Position numbers and translations under genes: made by a program. From CAZDRX01 sp964508225 (GTDB lineage: Bacteria > Patescibacteriota > Gracilibacteria > Peribacterales > Peribacteraceae): a stretch of DNA of 64,000 nt. The DNA is taken from assembly GCA_964508225.1 (NCBI GenBank), contig CAZDRX010000005.1, positions 17,047 to 81,046 of the forward strand, read 5' to 3'. The first letter of the stretch is position 1, and the number at the start of each line of letters is the position of its first letter. This document shows positions 50,094 through 58,011 of the stretch, piece by piece. The notes under the pieces are model-generated. The model ran no database searches. It saw only the letters and a program-made list of their open reading frames with translations, and had not been told where the DNA came from.

Positions 50094-50516
50094 TTACGCC
50101 GGCTTGCCACCCTGATGCGCGAGGGCATTCAGGACGCCGTTCACGAATTTGGCACTCTCGGCGGTGCCGTACTCCTTGGCCACTTCGATCGCCTCGTTCA
50201 TGACGACCGCCGGAGGCACGTCCTGACAGAACAGGAGCTCATAGGCTCCGATGAGAAGAATGCAGCGCGTGATGGAATCCATCCGCTCCCACGGCCACTG
50301 CGGCGCATGAACGGCGACGGCTGCCTGAATCTCCTCCATCTTCTCCTGCACGCCCTTCACAAGCTTGGCGCTGAACGCATCATCCACAGCTTTGGCGCCT
50401 CCGAGCTCGGCAATATCGCGCTTCAGCGGACTGAGCGCATCGTCCCCGCCACGTGCAAGGGTCTCGAAGACCGCCTGCATAGCGGAAACCCGGGCGAGAC
50501 GTCGGCGCGAAGGCAT
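50094..50516 (-). CDS. nusB: Transcription antitermination factor NusB
   Basis: 140 residues, NusB size, all-helical. N-terminal RRRLARVSAMQAVFETLA is the boxA RNA-binding arginine-rich segment. The middle has MDSITRCILLIGAYELLF and the conserved PPAVVMNEAIEVAKEYGTAES, then KFVNGVLNALA at the end. Works with S10 in rRNA antitermination. Lies 25 nt after rpmF in the rpmF-nusB-rnc operon. Confidence 0.93.
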   Translation of the reverse strand: MPSRRRLARVSAMQAVFETLARGGDDALSPLKRDIAELGGAKAVDDAFSAKLVKGVQEKMEEIQAAVAVHAPQWPWERMDSITRCILLIGAYELLFCQDVPPAVVMNEAIEVAKEYGTAESAKFVNGVLNALAHQGGKPA

Positions 50517-50540
50517 AGCGGAGGACGAAGGATCGGAGGA

Positions 50541-50726
50541 TTACGCTTTGATTCTCGTGATCTTCTTCATGGCCTTTCCGCTCTTGTCCTTCTTCTGGGC
50601 AGGTCCGGCGTACGGCGACGAGGAGAAGTTCCGGAGACGGACGACTTCCTTGCCGAGGTAGACGGAGTGCCGGCGACGGCCTCGATCCTTACTAAGCCGT
50701 TTCTTGGGTGTAGGCTTCTTTGACAT
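50541..50726 (-). CDS. rpmF: 50S ribosomal protein bL32 (probable)
   Basis: 61 residues, basic. MSKKPTPKKRLSKDRGRRRH matches the bL32 start (P-K-x-R-x-S-K-x-R-x-x-x-R-R), and the position next to nusB/rnc fits a translation operon. No zinc Cys pairs, so a Cys-free form. The C-terminal half (GPAQKKDKSGKAMKKITRIKA) is atypical, leaving some doubt. TTGACA-17-GACAAT promoter 11 nt upstream. Confidence 0.7.
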   Translation of the reverse strand: MSKKPTPKKRLSKDRGRRRHSVYLGKEVVRLRNFSSSPYAGPAQKKDKSGKAMKKITRIKA

Positions 50727-50737
50727 AGAGCTGGGGC

Positions 50738-50766
50738 ATTGTCCGTGAAACGAAGACGCTTGTCAA
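50738..50766 (-). promoter_or_regulatory. rpmF-nusB-rnc promoter
   Basis: Minus strand TTGACA, 17-nt spacer, GACAAT; 11 nt to the ATG, so a leader of about 4 nt. Confidence 0.65.
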
Positions 50767-50771
50767 CGCTC

Positions 50772-51470
50772 CTACCTGCGTCTTCCGCTCGTCGCCAGAA
50801 TGAACCGGAGGACGTAGAGGAAGAGGTTGTAGATATCGAGGTAGAGGCTGATGGCGAGCAGGAACGGCGAATCCATATCCCCGCGCCGGAGGAGCCTCTG
50901 GATATCGTAGGAAAGGAAGAGGGAGAACGTAACGATGCCGACCCCCGAGACGATCATCTCGAAGCCGGTCCCGCGGAGTGCGGGGATGAAGAGCTGGAGA
51001 ATGCCGAAGATGATGAGACCGATGAGCGACTGGAAGAGGAAACGGCCGATGGAGCTGCCGAGATCCTTCGACATCGTGGCGAAGACCGCAGCGGACGCGG
51101 TGAGCAGCGCCGTGGAGATGAGTGCATTCAGGAGGATGGAGGCGCCGTTGCCGTACCCGATGAGGACAGAGATGATGACGGGCGCAAGGGTGAGACCTGA
51201 GAGGAGCGGAAAAACACAGAAGAGAATGATGTTGGCCGGAGAAGAGCGCGACCATGACGGAGCAGTCCAGATGATGGCGAGCTCCACGACGAAGAGCAGC
51301 AAGATCCATCCTGAGGCGATGAGCGGAAGAGCGAGCGTGGCGCCGAGGGCGACTCCTACGACGGTGAGCGCGAGAGCAAGGGCGAGGAGCCAGAGTGCCC
51401 GCGAGACGAACGCCTGACCGAGAGCCCGTGTGCCCGAGAACGCCGATGAGGGGGAAAACCGTGGATTCAT
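50772..51470 (-). CDS. Bax inhibitor-1/YccA family membrane protein
   Basis: 232 residues with seven membrane helices. The C-terminal SLYLDIYNLFLYVLRFILA is the family signature. The acidic residues thought to sense pH and gate Ca2+ leak in bacterial homologs may include Asp in LSYDIQRLL and YLDIYN. Housekeeping membrane role unproven. Leaderless: TAGGAT ends 6 nt before ATG. Confidence 0.92.
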   Translation of the reverse strand: MNPRFSPSSAFSGTRALGQAFVSRALWLLALALALTVVGVALGATLALPLIASGWILLLFVVELAIIWTAPSWSRSSPANIILFCVFPLLSGLTLAPVIISVLIGYGNGASILLNALISTALLTASAAVFATMSKDLGSSIGRFLFQSLIGLIIFGILQLFIPALRGTGFEMIVSGVGIVTFSLFLSYDIQRLLRRGDMDSPFLLAISLYLDIYNLFLYVLRFILATSGRRR

Positions 51471-51476
51471 GGCTCC

Positions 51477-51504
51477 ATCCTATGCAAATCCGGTGCAGGG
51501 GCAA
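51477..51504 (-). promoter_or_regulatory. Leaderless promoter of the Bax-inhibitor-1 gene
   Basis: Minus strand TTGCCC, 16-nt spacer, TAGGAT, 6 nt to ATG 51470. Confidence 0.6.
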
Positions 51505-51505
51505 G

Positions 51506-51534
51506 TTGTCCGCAAGGGGGTTTTATGCTACAAT
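51506..51534 (+). promoter_or_regulatory. Promoter of the TrbC-like pair
   Basis: TTGTCC, 17-nt spacer, TACAAT; 10 nt to ATG 51545. The two divergent promoters are packed in 74 bp with adjacent -35 elements. Confidence 0.6.
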
Positions 51535-51544
51535 GGAGTGATTT

Positions 51545-52345
51545 ATGCGCTTGCAGAAGCGATTGCCGGCAATCCTGGGTTCCGTGGCAGGACTCCTGCT
51601 CCCGACTGTGTGCGCCGCGCAGACCAACACGGGATCACTGGCCTTGATCGGCTTCATTCAGGCTCACATCATCGCGCAGGCACTCCTCGCGTTCTGGGGC
51701 ATCGCATTCGCTGCGATGTTCTACTACGCAGTGCGGATGGTCATCGATGCATACAAGGATCAGGCCTACACCGATGCGACGAACTCCTTCACGCACGCGT
51801 TCATCGGATTCGCCATCATCGCGTGCGCAGGAGCATTCGCGAATGCGTTCGGTGTGGGATCCAGCGGAGGACTCAACGCCACCACGGTGACACCCGGTCT
51901 CACGCTGTATCCGAGCATCAACAGCGTCGCGACCTTCATCATCGAGATGTCAGGAGGAATCTTCGTCCTCATGATCGTGATCGCGGGCATCCGCATGGTG
52001 ACGACCCAAGGTGAGCAGGGAGCCTTCGAAAAGGCAAAACACCTCCTCGTCATCAACTGCGCCGGTGTCGCGCTCATGCTGATCTCGACCGCGATCATCG
52101 CGGGTGTTTCGGCCGGAAGCACCGGCGCGGGCACGATCGTGACGGAGCTCCGGGGTGTCGCGCTCTTCCTCCTCGAACTTCTCGGCTTCGTCAGCGTCAT
52201 CGCGCTCATCGTGGCAGGCATCTACCTGATCGTCTCCATCGAGGAATCGTACCGTGACAAGGCGAAGAAGGTCGTAATCGGAACGCTCATCACCCTCGTC
52301 GTCATCTTCGCCACCTACGGATTGATTGTCACCTTCGCGTCATGA
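51545..52345 (+). CDS. TrbC/VirB2-like multi-hairpin membrane protein (1)
   Basis: 266 residues. Signal-like N-terminus (KRLPAILGSVAGLLLPTVCA). Three tandem modules of two membrane helices around a short loop ending in a charged K/R-rich motif: FYYAVRMVIDAYKDQAYTDA, VIAGIRMVTTQGEQGAFEKA, and IYLIVSIEESYRDKAKK. The pattern AGIRM-x(5)-GE-x(3)-F-E-K-A-K is like TrbC/VirB2 pilins of CPR bacteria, here fused in threes. Probably a pilus or secretion-channel subunit. ATGA overlap with the next gene. Confidence 0.8.
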   Translation: MRLQKRLPAILGSVAGLLLPTVCAAQTNTGSLALIGFIQAHIIAQALLAFWGIAFAAMFYYAVRMVIDAYKDQAYTDATNSFTHAFIGFAIIACAGAFANAFGVGSSGGLNATTVTPGLTLYPSINSVATFIIEMSGGIFVLMIVIAGIRMVTTQGEQGAFEKAKHLLVINCAGVALMLISTAIIAGVSAGSTGAGTIVTELRGVALFLLELLGFVSVIALIVAGIYLIVSIEESYRDKAKKVVIGTLITLVVIFATYGLIVTFAS

Positions 52346-53151
52346 GGCTCTCCTTCCACATCCACAGGCTCGTCCTTGGTGCATTCCTTCTCGCCGTGCC
52401 ATTCCGCGTCCATGCGAGCGGTTCGGACATCAGCAGCATCTTCCTCGGGATTGTGACGGCATTCGCGCCTCTCTGGATCATCGCGGGCATTCTTGTCCTC
52501 GTTGTCGCAGGATTCACGCTCGTGACAGCGAATGATGAAGCGAAGCTCGCGAAGGCGCGCTCCACCATCATCGCGGTCATCATCGGCGGCATCATCACGA
52601 CGATCATTCTCGCGCTCGGCGTCTCCGGATTCATCGGCATCATGTACAACGGCTTCCCGGGTCTCGTACTCGGGAACTTCGCAGGCTATGCCAGCAATCC
52701 GATCTCGATTGAAGCCGCGGGCGTCGGCGAGTGGCTCATGGTGATCTCCGTCATGCTCGGCATGGTGTTCATCATCATCGCGGCTCTGCGCGCCGTCTCG
52801 AGTCTCGGCGACGAAGGAAAATACGAGAGCGCACGCAATGCTCTCATTCAGGCCGTCATCGGGTTCATCGTGATCGCAGCCGCGTACGTCTTCCGCACGG
52901 TCTTCTACGATGTCCGCGAACCGAGTGCGCTCATTCTGTTCTTCTCAGCCAAAGTGCTGATCGTCCTCGCCGTCATCACGACGATCGCCGTGCTCATCAT
53001 GATCTACGCCGGATTCCGCATGATCATCAGCTTCGGTGACGAATCGCAGTACGAGGCTGCCAAATCCCTCGCGATCCGCGTCGCGATCGGCATTCTCGTC
53101 ATCCTGCTCAGCTACGCACTCGTCATCATCGTCGCGAACATCTTCGCCTGA
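52342..53151 (+). CDS. TrbC/VirB2-like multi-hairpin membrane protein (2)
   Basis: 269 residues, a tandem paralog of the preceding gene. Signal peptide (LVLGAFLLAVPFRVHA), then modules with VAGFTLVTANDEAKLAKARS, LRAVSSLGDEGKYESARNAL and YAGFRMIISFGDESQYEAAK. Six modules in two genes suggest a defined heteromeric membrane assembly. No ATPase of a secretion system is in the window. Ends 40 bp inside the convergent folP. Confidence 0.8.
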   Translation: MRLSFHIHRLVLGAFLLAVPFRVHASGSDISSIFLGIVTAFAPLWIIAGILVLVVAGFTLVTANDEAKLAKARSTIIAVIIGGIITTIILALGVSGFIGIMYNGFPGLVLGNFAGYASNPISIEAAGVGEWLMVISVMLGMVFIIIAALRAVSSLGDEGKYESARNALIQAVIGFIVIAAAYVFRTVFYDVREPSALILFFSAKVLIVLAVITTIAVLIMIYAGFRMIISFGDESQYEAAKSLAIRVAIGILVILLSYALVIIVANIFA

Positions 53152-53969
53152 TCGTGCGGTAATGCGCGCGTACGTTCGAGAGCCTGCTTCACGCTGCCCG
53201 TGTCATGGGTGCGGATGAAGGAGGCTCCGCGGAGCGCGGCGAGCACCGATGCGGCCACGGTGGCCGGAAGACGCTCCGAGGGAGGAAGCCCGGAAGGGCC
53301 CGCAAGGAAGGACTTCCTCGAGGGACTGACGAGCACGGGCGCAAGATCGGTGAGCTCGCGGAGACGTGCGAGAATTTCGTACGAGTAGAACGGATCCGAG
53401 GAGACGAAGTGCCCGAGACCCGGATCGATGATGATGCGCTCGCGCGCAGTGCCCGCAGCAACCGCGGCGGCGATGCGTGCGGCGAGGAACGTGCGGACAG
53501 TGGCGATCACGTCATCGTAGGTGACGCTTCGCACCGTCGTACGGGGTGTCGGGTCTTTGCTGAACATGAGCACGATCCCCGCTCCCGCCTCGGCAACAGT
53601 GCGGAACATCTCAGGGTCCCCGCGCCCTGCCGTGACGTCATTGATGATCTCTGCCCCGGCCGCAAGCGCCTCGCGTGCCACCGCAGCTTTCCACGTGTCG
53701 ACGACAATCCGGCAGTCCGGAAACATCCTGCGGATCGCGGTGACGGCGGGAACGGTGCGCGAGAGCTCGGCGTCGATACTGACATCGGGTGATCCCGGAC
53801 CTGACGATTCTCCCCCGACCTCAAGGAGACTGGCACCTTCGGCGAGCATCCGGCGTGCAGCCGCGAGCACGTCATCCATCGTCTGCACACGACTGCCTGC
53901 ATAGAAGGAATCGGGGGTGACATTGAGGACACCGATCACCTCGGGCGCGGCACGGGAAACAGGCTTCAT
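53112..53969 (-). CDS. folP: Dihydropteroate synthase
   Basis: 285 residues. Condenses pterin pyrophosphate with p-aminobenzoate in folate synthesis. Signatures: VIGVLNVTPDSFYAGSR, LLEVGGESSGPGSPDVS, INDVTAGRGDPE, IIIDPGLGHF and SRKSFLAG. Start MKPVSRAA chosen; the long upstream frame is antisense-like. The last 13 residues overlap the convergent TrbC-like gene. Divergent from the small gene at 54030. No other folate gene is nearby. Confidence 0.93.
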   Translation of the reverse strand: MKPVSRAAPEVIGVLNVTPDSFYAGSRVQTMDDVLAAARRMLAEGASLLEVGGESSGPGSPDVSIDAELSRTVPAVTAIRRMFPDCRIVVDTWKAAVAREALAAGAEIINDVTAGRGDPEMFRTVAEAGAGIVLMFSKDPTPRTTVRSVTYDDVIATVRTFLAARIAAAVAAGTARERIIIDPGLGHFVSSDPFYSYEILARLRELTDLAPVLVSPSRKSFLAGPSGLPPSERLPATVAASVLAALRGASFIRTHDTGSVKQALERTRALPHDQAKMFATMMTSA

Positions 53970-54017
53970 GACCACAGAATCGCGGAGAAGAGCCCCGAAA
54001 CGCAACCGGAAACATGC

Positions 54018-54023
54018 TATACT
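54018..54023 (+). promoter_or_regulatory. -10 element, leaderless type
   Basis: TATACT ending 6 nt before ATG 54030. Confidence 0.5.
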
Positions 54024-54029
54024 GGATGC

Positions 54030-54197
54030 ATGTGGCCGTTCTCGCGGAAAAAGAAAAAAGAGGAGCCGAAGAGCCGCCGGATCATCCGGAGGGTCATCGT
54101 CGGTTTCGTCATCGGAAGTGCGATCAGCTCCATCGTGGGCAGCAAGCTGATGAAGGAGCGCCGCAAGCACCACCTCGGAGAAGACCGCGCTGAATGA
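54030..54197 (+). CDS. Hidden 55-residue membrane microprotein
   Basis: Starts MWPFSRKKKKEEPKSRRIIR, then a hydrophobic helix RVIVGFVIGSAISSIVGSKL (about 21-40) and a basic tail ending HHLGEDRAE. Positive-inside topology with one membrane helix. A perfect TATACT lies 6 nt before the ATG, matching the leaderless style of the genome. It lies between divergent folP and convergent gmk. Function unknown; the promoter and the amphipathic composition are why I call it. Confidence 0.6.
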   Translation: MWPFSRKKKKEEPKSRRIIRRVIVGFVIGSAISSIVGSKLMKERRKHHLGEDRAE

Positions 54198-54208
54198 GGA
54201 GTGCGATC

Positions 54209-54790
54209 CTACTGCGCGATCGCCCGCTCGACAGCGGCGATGGTTTCCGTGAGCCTGCCTTCGGGATTGCGGATCTGGACGTCGGTCTCGGGAGCAACCG
54301 CGAGTTCTTTCTTCATGCTCTCGAGACGGCGTACAAGCTCTTCCTTCGCCATCGGCGCGCGCTTCGTGATGTGTGCCACGAGCTGCTCTTCGCTCTCGGG
54401 GAGGATGAAAATCGTCTGAAGAGGATACGTACCGCCCTTCATGAAGAGTGTGTGCTTCCGGATACTTCGGAAGCCCTGCACATCCACTTCGCGGATGACG
54501 TGCTTGCCGGCCTCGATCGCCGGAACGATCTCGGAGAGAAGCGTGCCGTACCTCGCACCCTGATGCACCTGCGCCCACTCGAGAAACTTCTCATCCTTGA
54601 GCCACGCGGTGAACTCATCTTCGGTAACAAAGTGATACAGGTCATCCCCTTCCCCCTGCCTGCGGCTGCGCGTGGTGGCCGAACGCGGAAAGACGAACTC
54701 GGGATGCTTCTCACGGAGCTTCTTCAGGATGACGCTCTTCCCCACTCCCGAGGGGCCGATGATGAGGACAAGTTTTCCGTACGGCGACAT
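54209..54790 (-). CDS. gmk: Guanylate kinase
   Basis: 193 residues. Phosphorylates GMP to GDP. P-loop GPSGVGKS at 12-19; guanine-binding SATTRSRRQGEGDDLYHF; VIREVDVQGFRSIR. Full-length, with normal C-terminus. TACCAT ends 6 nt before ATG 54790, so probably leaderless. Confidence 0.95.
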   Translation of the reverse strand: MSPYGKLVLIIGPSGVGKSVILKKLREKHPEFVFPRSATTRSRRQGEGDDLYHFVTEDEFTAWLKDEKFLEWAQVHQGARYGTLLSEIVPAIEAGKHVIREVDVQGFRSIRKHTLFMKGGTYPLQTIFILPESEEQLVAHITKRAPMAKEELVRRLESMKKELAVAPETDVQIRNPEGRLTETIAAVERAIAQ

Positions 54791-54796
54791 GGCCGC

Positions 54797-54802
54797 ATGG
54801 TA
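54797..54802 (-). promoter_or_regulatory. gmk -10 element, leaderless type
   Basis: TACCAT on the minus strand, 6 nt before ATG 54790. Confidence 0.4.
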
Positions 54803-54835
54803 GACGAAAGAAGTGCCGCGCGTGAATCCGATTCC

Positions 54836-54863
54836 TTGACAGTCTCGGCAGGTAACCTACGCT
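54836..54863 (+). promoter_or_regulatory. recQ promoter, leaderless type
   Basis: TTGACA, 16-nt spacer, TACGCT, then 8 nt to ATG 54872. Confidence 0.6.
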
Positions 54864-54871
54864 TCGCAACC

Positions 54872-56344
54872 ATGCGACGCGTGACGACGACCCCCACCAA
54901 CCCCGAAGACACCCTGAAGACCGTCTTTGGTCATACGAGTTTCCGGCCGGGACAGAAAGAAGCCGTGAACGCCGCGATGGACGGGAGGAACGTCTTCCTC
55001 ACCGCACCCACCGGCAGCGGCAAGTCCCTCTGCTACCAGCTTCCCGCAGCGCTGCAGCCGCAAGGGGAGACGACCCTCGTCATCTCGCCGCTCATCGCAC
55101 TCATGCGCGACCAGATCGGCGCTCTCACGAAACGTGGCGTACCCTGCACCGATCTCCACTCCGAGCGGTCGGACCACGAGAGCCTGCTCGCGGCCATCGC
55201 CCAGCGGAAATTCCGGATGGTGTACACCTCGCCCGAACAGACACAGAAAGAGGAAGTGCGGGATGCCATCCGCCGCGGCAACGTGAAGCGCATGGTGGTG
55301 GACGAAGCACACTGCCTGAGCCAGTGGGGACACGATTTCCGTCCGGCGTACGCCAAGCTCGGTGCCGTGGCCGAGATGTGCGGGATCGCAAAAGTTTCGG
55401 CATTCACGGCCACCGCATCGACCGCCGTGAAGGATGACATCCGCAAGAGCCTGAAGCTGAAGAAAGCCTACGAACAGCACGAGGAGCCGGAACGCCCGAA
55501 TCTCACGTACGGCGTCACGCATGTCGAGCAACGCATGGAGAAGAAGGAAGCGATCCGGGAGATGATCGAGCGGTACGCATCGGGGAGCCATGACGGGGCG
55601 ATCGTGTACTGCGGCACGCGCGACGCGACGATCGAGATGTCCGGCTACCTCAACCGGCGGGGTATCTCCGCGGGGTTCTACCACGGCGAGATCGGTGTCC
55701 GTGCGCGCAAGCAAGCGGAGCAAGGATTCCTCGAGGACAACCCGCGCGTCCTCGCGGCCACGAACGCATTCGGCATGGGCGTGGACAAGCCGAACATCCG
55801 CCTCATCGTGCATGAGCAGGTACCGGCCACCATCCAACACTACCTGCAGGAGACGGGACGGGCCGGACGCGACGGCAAGCCCGCACACTGTCACCTCCTC
55901 TACCATCCCGACGACATGCGGCTGCAGGAGTACTTCCTCGAGAAGAATTGTCCGGAAACACTGCTGCCCTTCGGCGTCTTCCGCGTGCTGAAAGAGCTCA
56001 AGGGGATGTCACACTTCCAGCAGAACGGATTCTTCCACGTGGATATGTTCAAGTTCTTCCGGCGGTTCGACGTGAAGGATGCGAAGCGTCACTACGAAGT
56101 GATCGACCGGACCATCGAGGTGAACGCGTGCCTCGACATTCTGGAACACTGCGGCGCGATCGAACGGGACGGCAGTTTCTTCCGCCTTGTGGAGGATCCG
56201 GACACGAAGCCCGCGCTCACGACGCTGGTGCGGAAGGTGACGACGACGCGGCGGGAGGTGAAGACGGCGCTGCTCAAGGATATGACGGATTACCTGCACC
56301 AGAAGCGGCCTACACAGGACTATCTCATCAAGCACATGGGATAG
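54872..56344 (+). CDS. recQ: RecQ-family ATP-dependent DNA helicase
   Basis: 490 residues. 3'-5' DNA helicase for recombination and fork repair. Walker A APTGSGKS (45-52), DEAH at 144-147 in VVDEAHCLSQWGHDFRPAY, motif V NAFGMGVDKPNIR and motif VI QETGRAGRDGKPA. After the second RecA domain there are only about 130 residues with no clear four-Cys zinc site and no HRDC domain, so it is a minimal form. The frame extends upstream to 54194 through gmk antisense; the promoter puts the start at 54872. Confidence 0.92.
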   Translation: MRRVTTTPTNPEDTLKTVFGHTSFRPGQKEAVNAAMDGRNVFLTAPTGSGKSLCYQLPAALQPQGETTLVISPLIALMRDQIGALTKRGVPCTDLHSERSDHESLLAAIAQRKFRMVYTSPEQTQKEEVRDAIRRGNVKRMVVDEAHCLSQWGHDFRPAYAKLGAVAEMCGIAKVSAFTATASTAVKDDIRKSLKLKKAYEQHEEPERPNLTYGVTHVEQRMEKKEAIREMIERYASGSHDGAIVYCGTRDATIEMSGYLNRRGISAGFYHGEIGVRARKQAEQGFLEDNPRVLAATNAFGMGVDKPNIRLIVHEQVPATIQHYLQETGRAGRDGKPAHCHLLYHPDDMRLQEYFLEKNCPETLLPFGVFRVLKELKGMSHFQQNGFFHVDMFKFFRRFDVKDAKRHYEVIDRTIEVNACLDILEHCGAIERDGSFFRLVEDPDTKPALTTLVRKVTTTRREVKTALLKDMTDYLHQKRPTQDYLIKHMG

Positions 56345-56362
56345 ACGGTGGCAGGGCGACCC

Positions 56363-56391
56363 TTGCAGGGATGTCAAAAATACTGTACAAT
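56363..56391 (+). promoter_or_regulatory. Promoter of the candidate ncRNA
   Basis: TTGCAG, 17-nt spacer, TACAAT, 19 nt after recQ stop; start near 56398. Confidence 0.6.
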
Positions 56392-56397
56392 GGTGGG

Positions 56398-56858
56398 ATT
56401 TGCTCATTCAAATCCTCCTACACCTAGAACCTGCCAAAACACGCGGGGAGTGAGATGGGATCATCCCTGGGGATGCTCAGAGGATTCCATCTCTCTCCCT
56501 GCTCTTTTGGCCCGATGTGAGCGCGAACCTAGCCGTCAAGGATAGGATCCGCGCACATCATCGACCAGAGAGTTCCCTCCAAAATAGAGGGATCCTCACC
56601 TACACAAATACAAACAGATACGCATCAGGGTTCTGATGCCGCGGTCCACTGCGCAAGAGGACACACACAAACACATACGACGGAACGGCACCGTCTTAAA
56701 TCAAGCCGTCAGGTGTAGGGAGCACACTTCTGTCAGCGCCAGGTCGACGCGGACGGGATATGCGCTCAGTTCACCCGTTGAATTGAGTGCCTGACGGGCA
56801 CTCGGAACGGGATCCTGCAGGGATGACCTCTGGGATTCCACTCCGGGTGCCCGTTTTT
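56398..56858 (+). ncRNA. Candidate structured non-coding RNA, about 460 nt, class unknown
   Basis: 512 bp free of convincing genes, bounded by its own promoter and terminator. Stems seen: 56433-56511 (GCCAAAA/TTTTGGC outside a near-perfect 19-bp inner stem from GCGGGGAG to CTCCCTGC, capped by CATCC-CTGG-GGATG); GATGTG/CACATC and CGCG/CGCG from about 56513; CCCTC/GAGGG near 56580; GCATCAG-GGTT-CTGATGC near 56625; CCGTCAGG (56706-56713) with CCTGACGG (56790-56797); CTCAGTTCA/TGAATTGAG inside it; and the terminator. None of the RNase P, tmRNA or SRP consensus cores is visible. Could be a regulatory or scaffold RNA. Confidence 0.5.
56794..56858 (+). terminator. Terminator of the candidate ncRNA
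   Basis: ACGGGCAC-T-CGG (56794-56805) pairs with CCG-G-GTGCCCGT (56843-56854), then TTTTTATT. Its 5' arm overlaps by 4 nt a competing stem (56706-56713 with 56790-56797), so the two are partly exclusive. Confidence 0.65.
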
Positions 56859-58011
56859 ATTGTGCCGCGCCTGTTCCACTTGCAACACTCGAAGACACTG
56901 GTGGCAGCGGCTTCGGAGCAACCGGCGCTCCCGCGTACCACTGGAACTTAGCCGGATCGATGGACGGGATGAACGTGGCTACCTGAATATTTCCGCATCC
57001 CGGACACGCAGGCTGCATCCACGCAGCGTAGAGACCGGGGACGATGTAGGTGGGGTATTCACGATCCGCCGGATACAGGATGTAGACCTGCTGCGCGGCG
57101 GCGTAGGTCACGACGAACGGATCTTTGCCGCTCGCTTTGGGGGCAGGAACGACACCGCCTTCGAGCAACCCTTTCTTGATCGCATCGACGGAAGCGGCAG
57201 GGTAGGAGGATTTCGGGAGCGCATCCGCCGTGAGGAGCGTGAACGTGCCGCTGAGCGCTCTGCGCGAGAGTCTGCCCACCTGCACCTGCGCGCCGTAGAC
57301 GGGCTGTCCCATGCTGTCCACGAGCGGAAGACCGGCGAACGCCATCGACCAGACGACGTACGTCTTGGAGCTGCCGTTCTCGGAAGTTTTTTCGATGATG
57401 CGCGGAATGCCAAAATTCGCCGTATTGATACCGAACTTGTCTACAAAAAGCTTGGCGATCTGGATCGCCGTATTGTCATCGGCACGTCCTTCGGGGGAAG
57501 GACCGAACGATCCGAGTACGCTCACGGTGAGCGAACGCTTCTCGCTGTCGAGCACGAACTCGAGGGTGCGATCGGAGCTGCGCCATTTCTCCAGTACGGG
57601 GATGAGTCCGATCTGCTCCCACGGAAGGTGCAGGTTCAATGTCTCAAGGAGATGCTGCACGTGTCCGTCGTCGAGCAGAACGCCCTGATCACGATAGAGG
57701 TACTGCATCGCGGGAAGCGCGGGGAGAATGCTGTCCTGCACCACGTACGAGCCGACGGGCAACACCGCGCTCGTGCCGGACGCGTTCTGTGTCTTCACCG
57801 TGAAACCGTGCTGCACTTCGCCGAAGGCGCCGGGCTCAAGGAGGAGCCGGTCGGCGATCGGGGTCGGCGGAACGTACCGCTGCGGGACTTCCGGAGGACG
57901 CGTGACGACGAGGAAGACATTCGCCCCGACAGACAGCAGGAGGAGGAACAGCACCGCGGACATCGCAAGGCGCTTGTAGAAGTTGAGCCGTTCTTCAGTC
58001 TTGAGTTGCAT
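56857..58011 (-). CDS. Membrane-anchored extracytoplasmic protein
   Basis: 384 residues from MQLKTEERLNFYKRLAMSAV. One N-terminal membrane helix (about 17-38, AVLFLLLLSVGANVFLVV), then a large soluble domain with a CPGC pair near residue 345 and a Pro/Ser/Ala-rich end. No family recognised. Its start overlaps the stop of the upstream PH-domain gene by 17 bp. Its 3' end abuts the ncRNA terminator, so antisense contact is minimal. Confidence 0.75.
   Translation of the reverse strand: MQLKTEERLNFYKRLAMSAVLFLLLLSVGANVFLVVTRPPEVPQRYVPPTPIADRLLLEPGAFGEVQHGFTVKTQNASGTSAVLPVGSYVVQDSILPALPAMQYLYRDQGVLLDDGHVQHLLETLNLHLPWEQIGLIPVLEKWRSSDRTLEFVLDSEKRSLTVSVLGSFGPSPEGRADDNTAIQIAKLFVDKFGINTANFGIPRIIEKTSENGSSKTYVVWSMAFAGLPLVDSMGQPVYGAQVQVGRLSRRALSGTFTLLTADALPKSSYPAASVDAIKKGLLEGGVVPAPKASGKDPFVVTYAAAQQVYILYPADREYPTYIVPGLYAAWMQPACPGCGNIQVATFIPSIDPAKFQWYAGAPVAPKPLPPVSSSVASGTGAAQ

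Noticed and set aside
56398..56858. RNase P RNA, tmRNA or SRP RNA
   Set aside because: No GAGGAAAGTCC core of RNase P, no tRNA-like ends or tag frame of tmRNA, no GGAA-tetraloop SRP hairpin, on either strand. GTCAGG...GGGAGCA near 56709 only partly resembles SRP.
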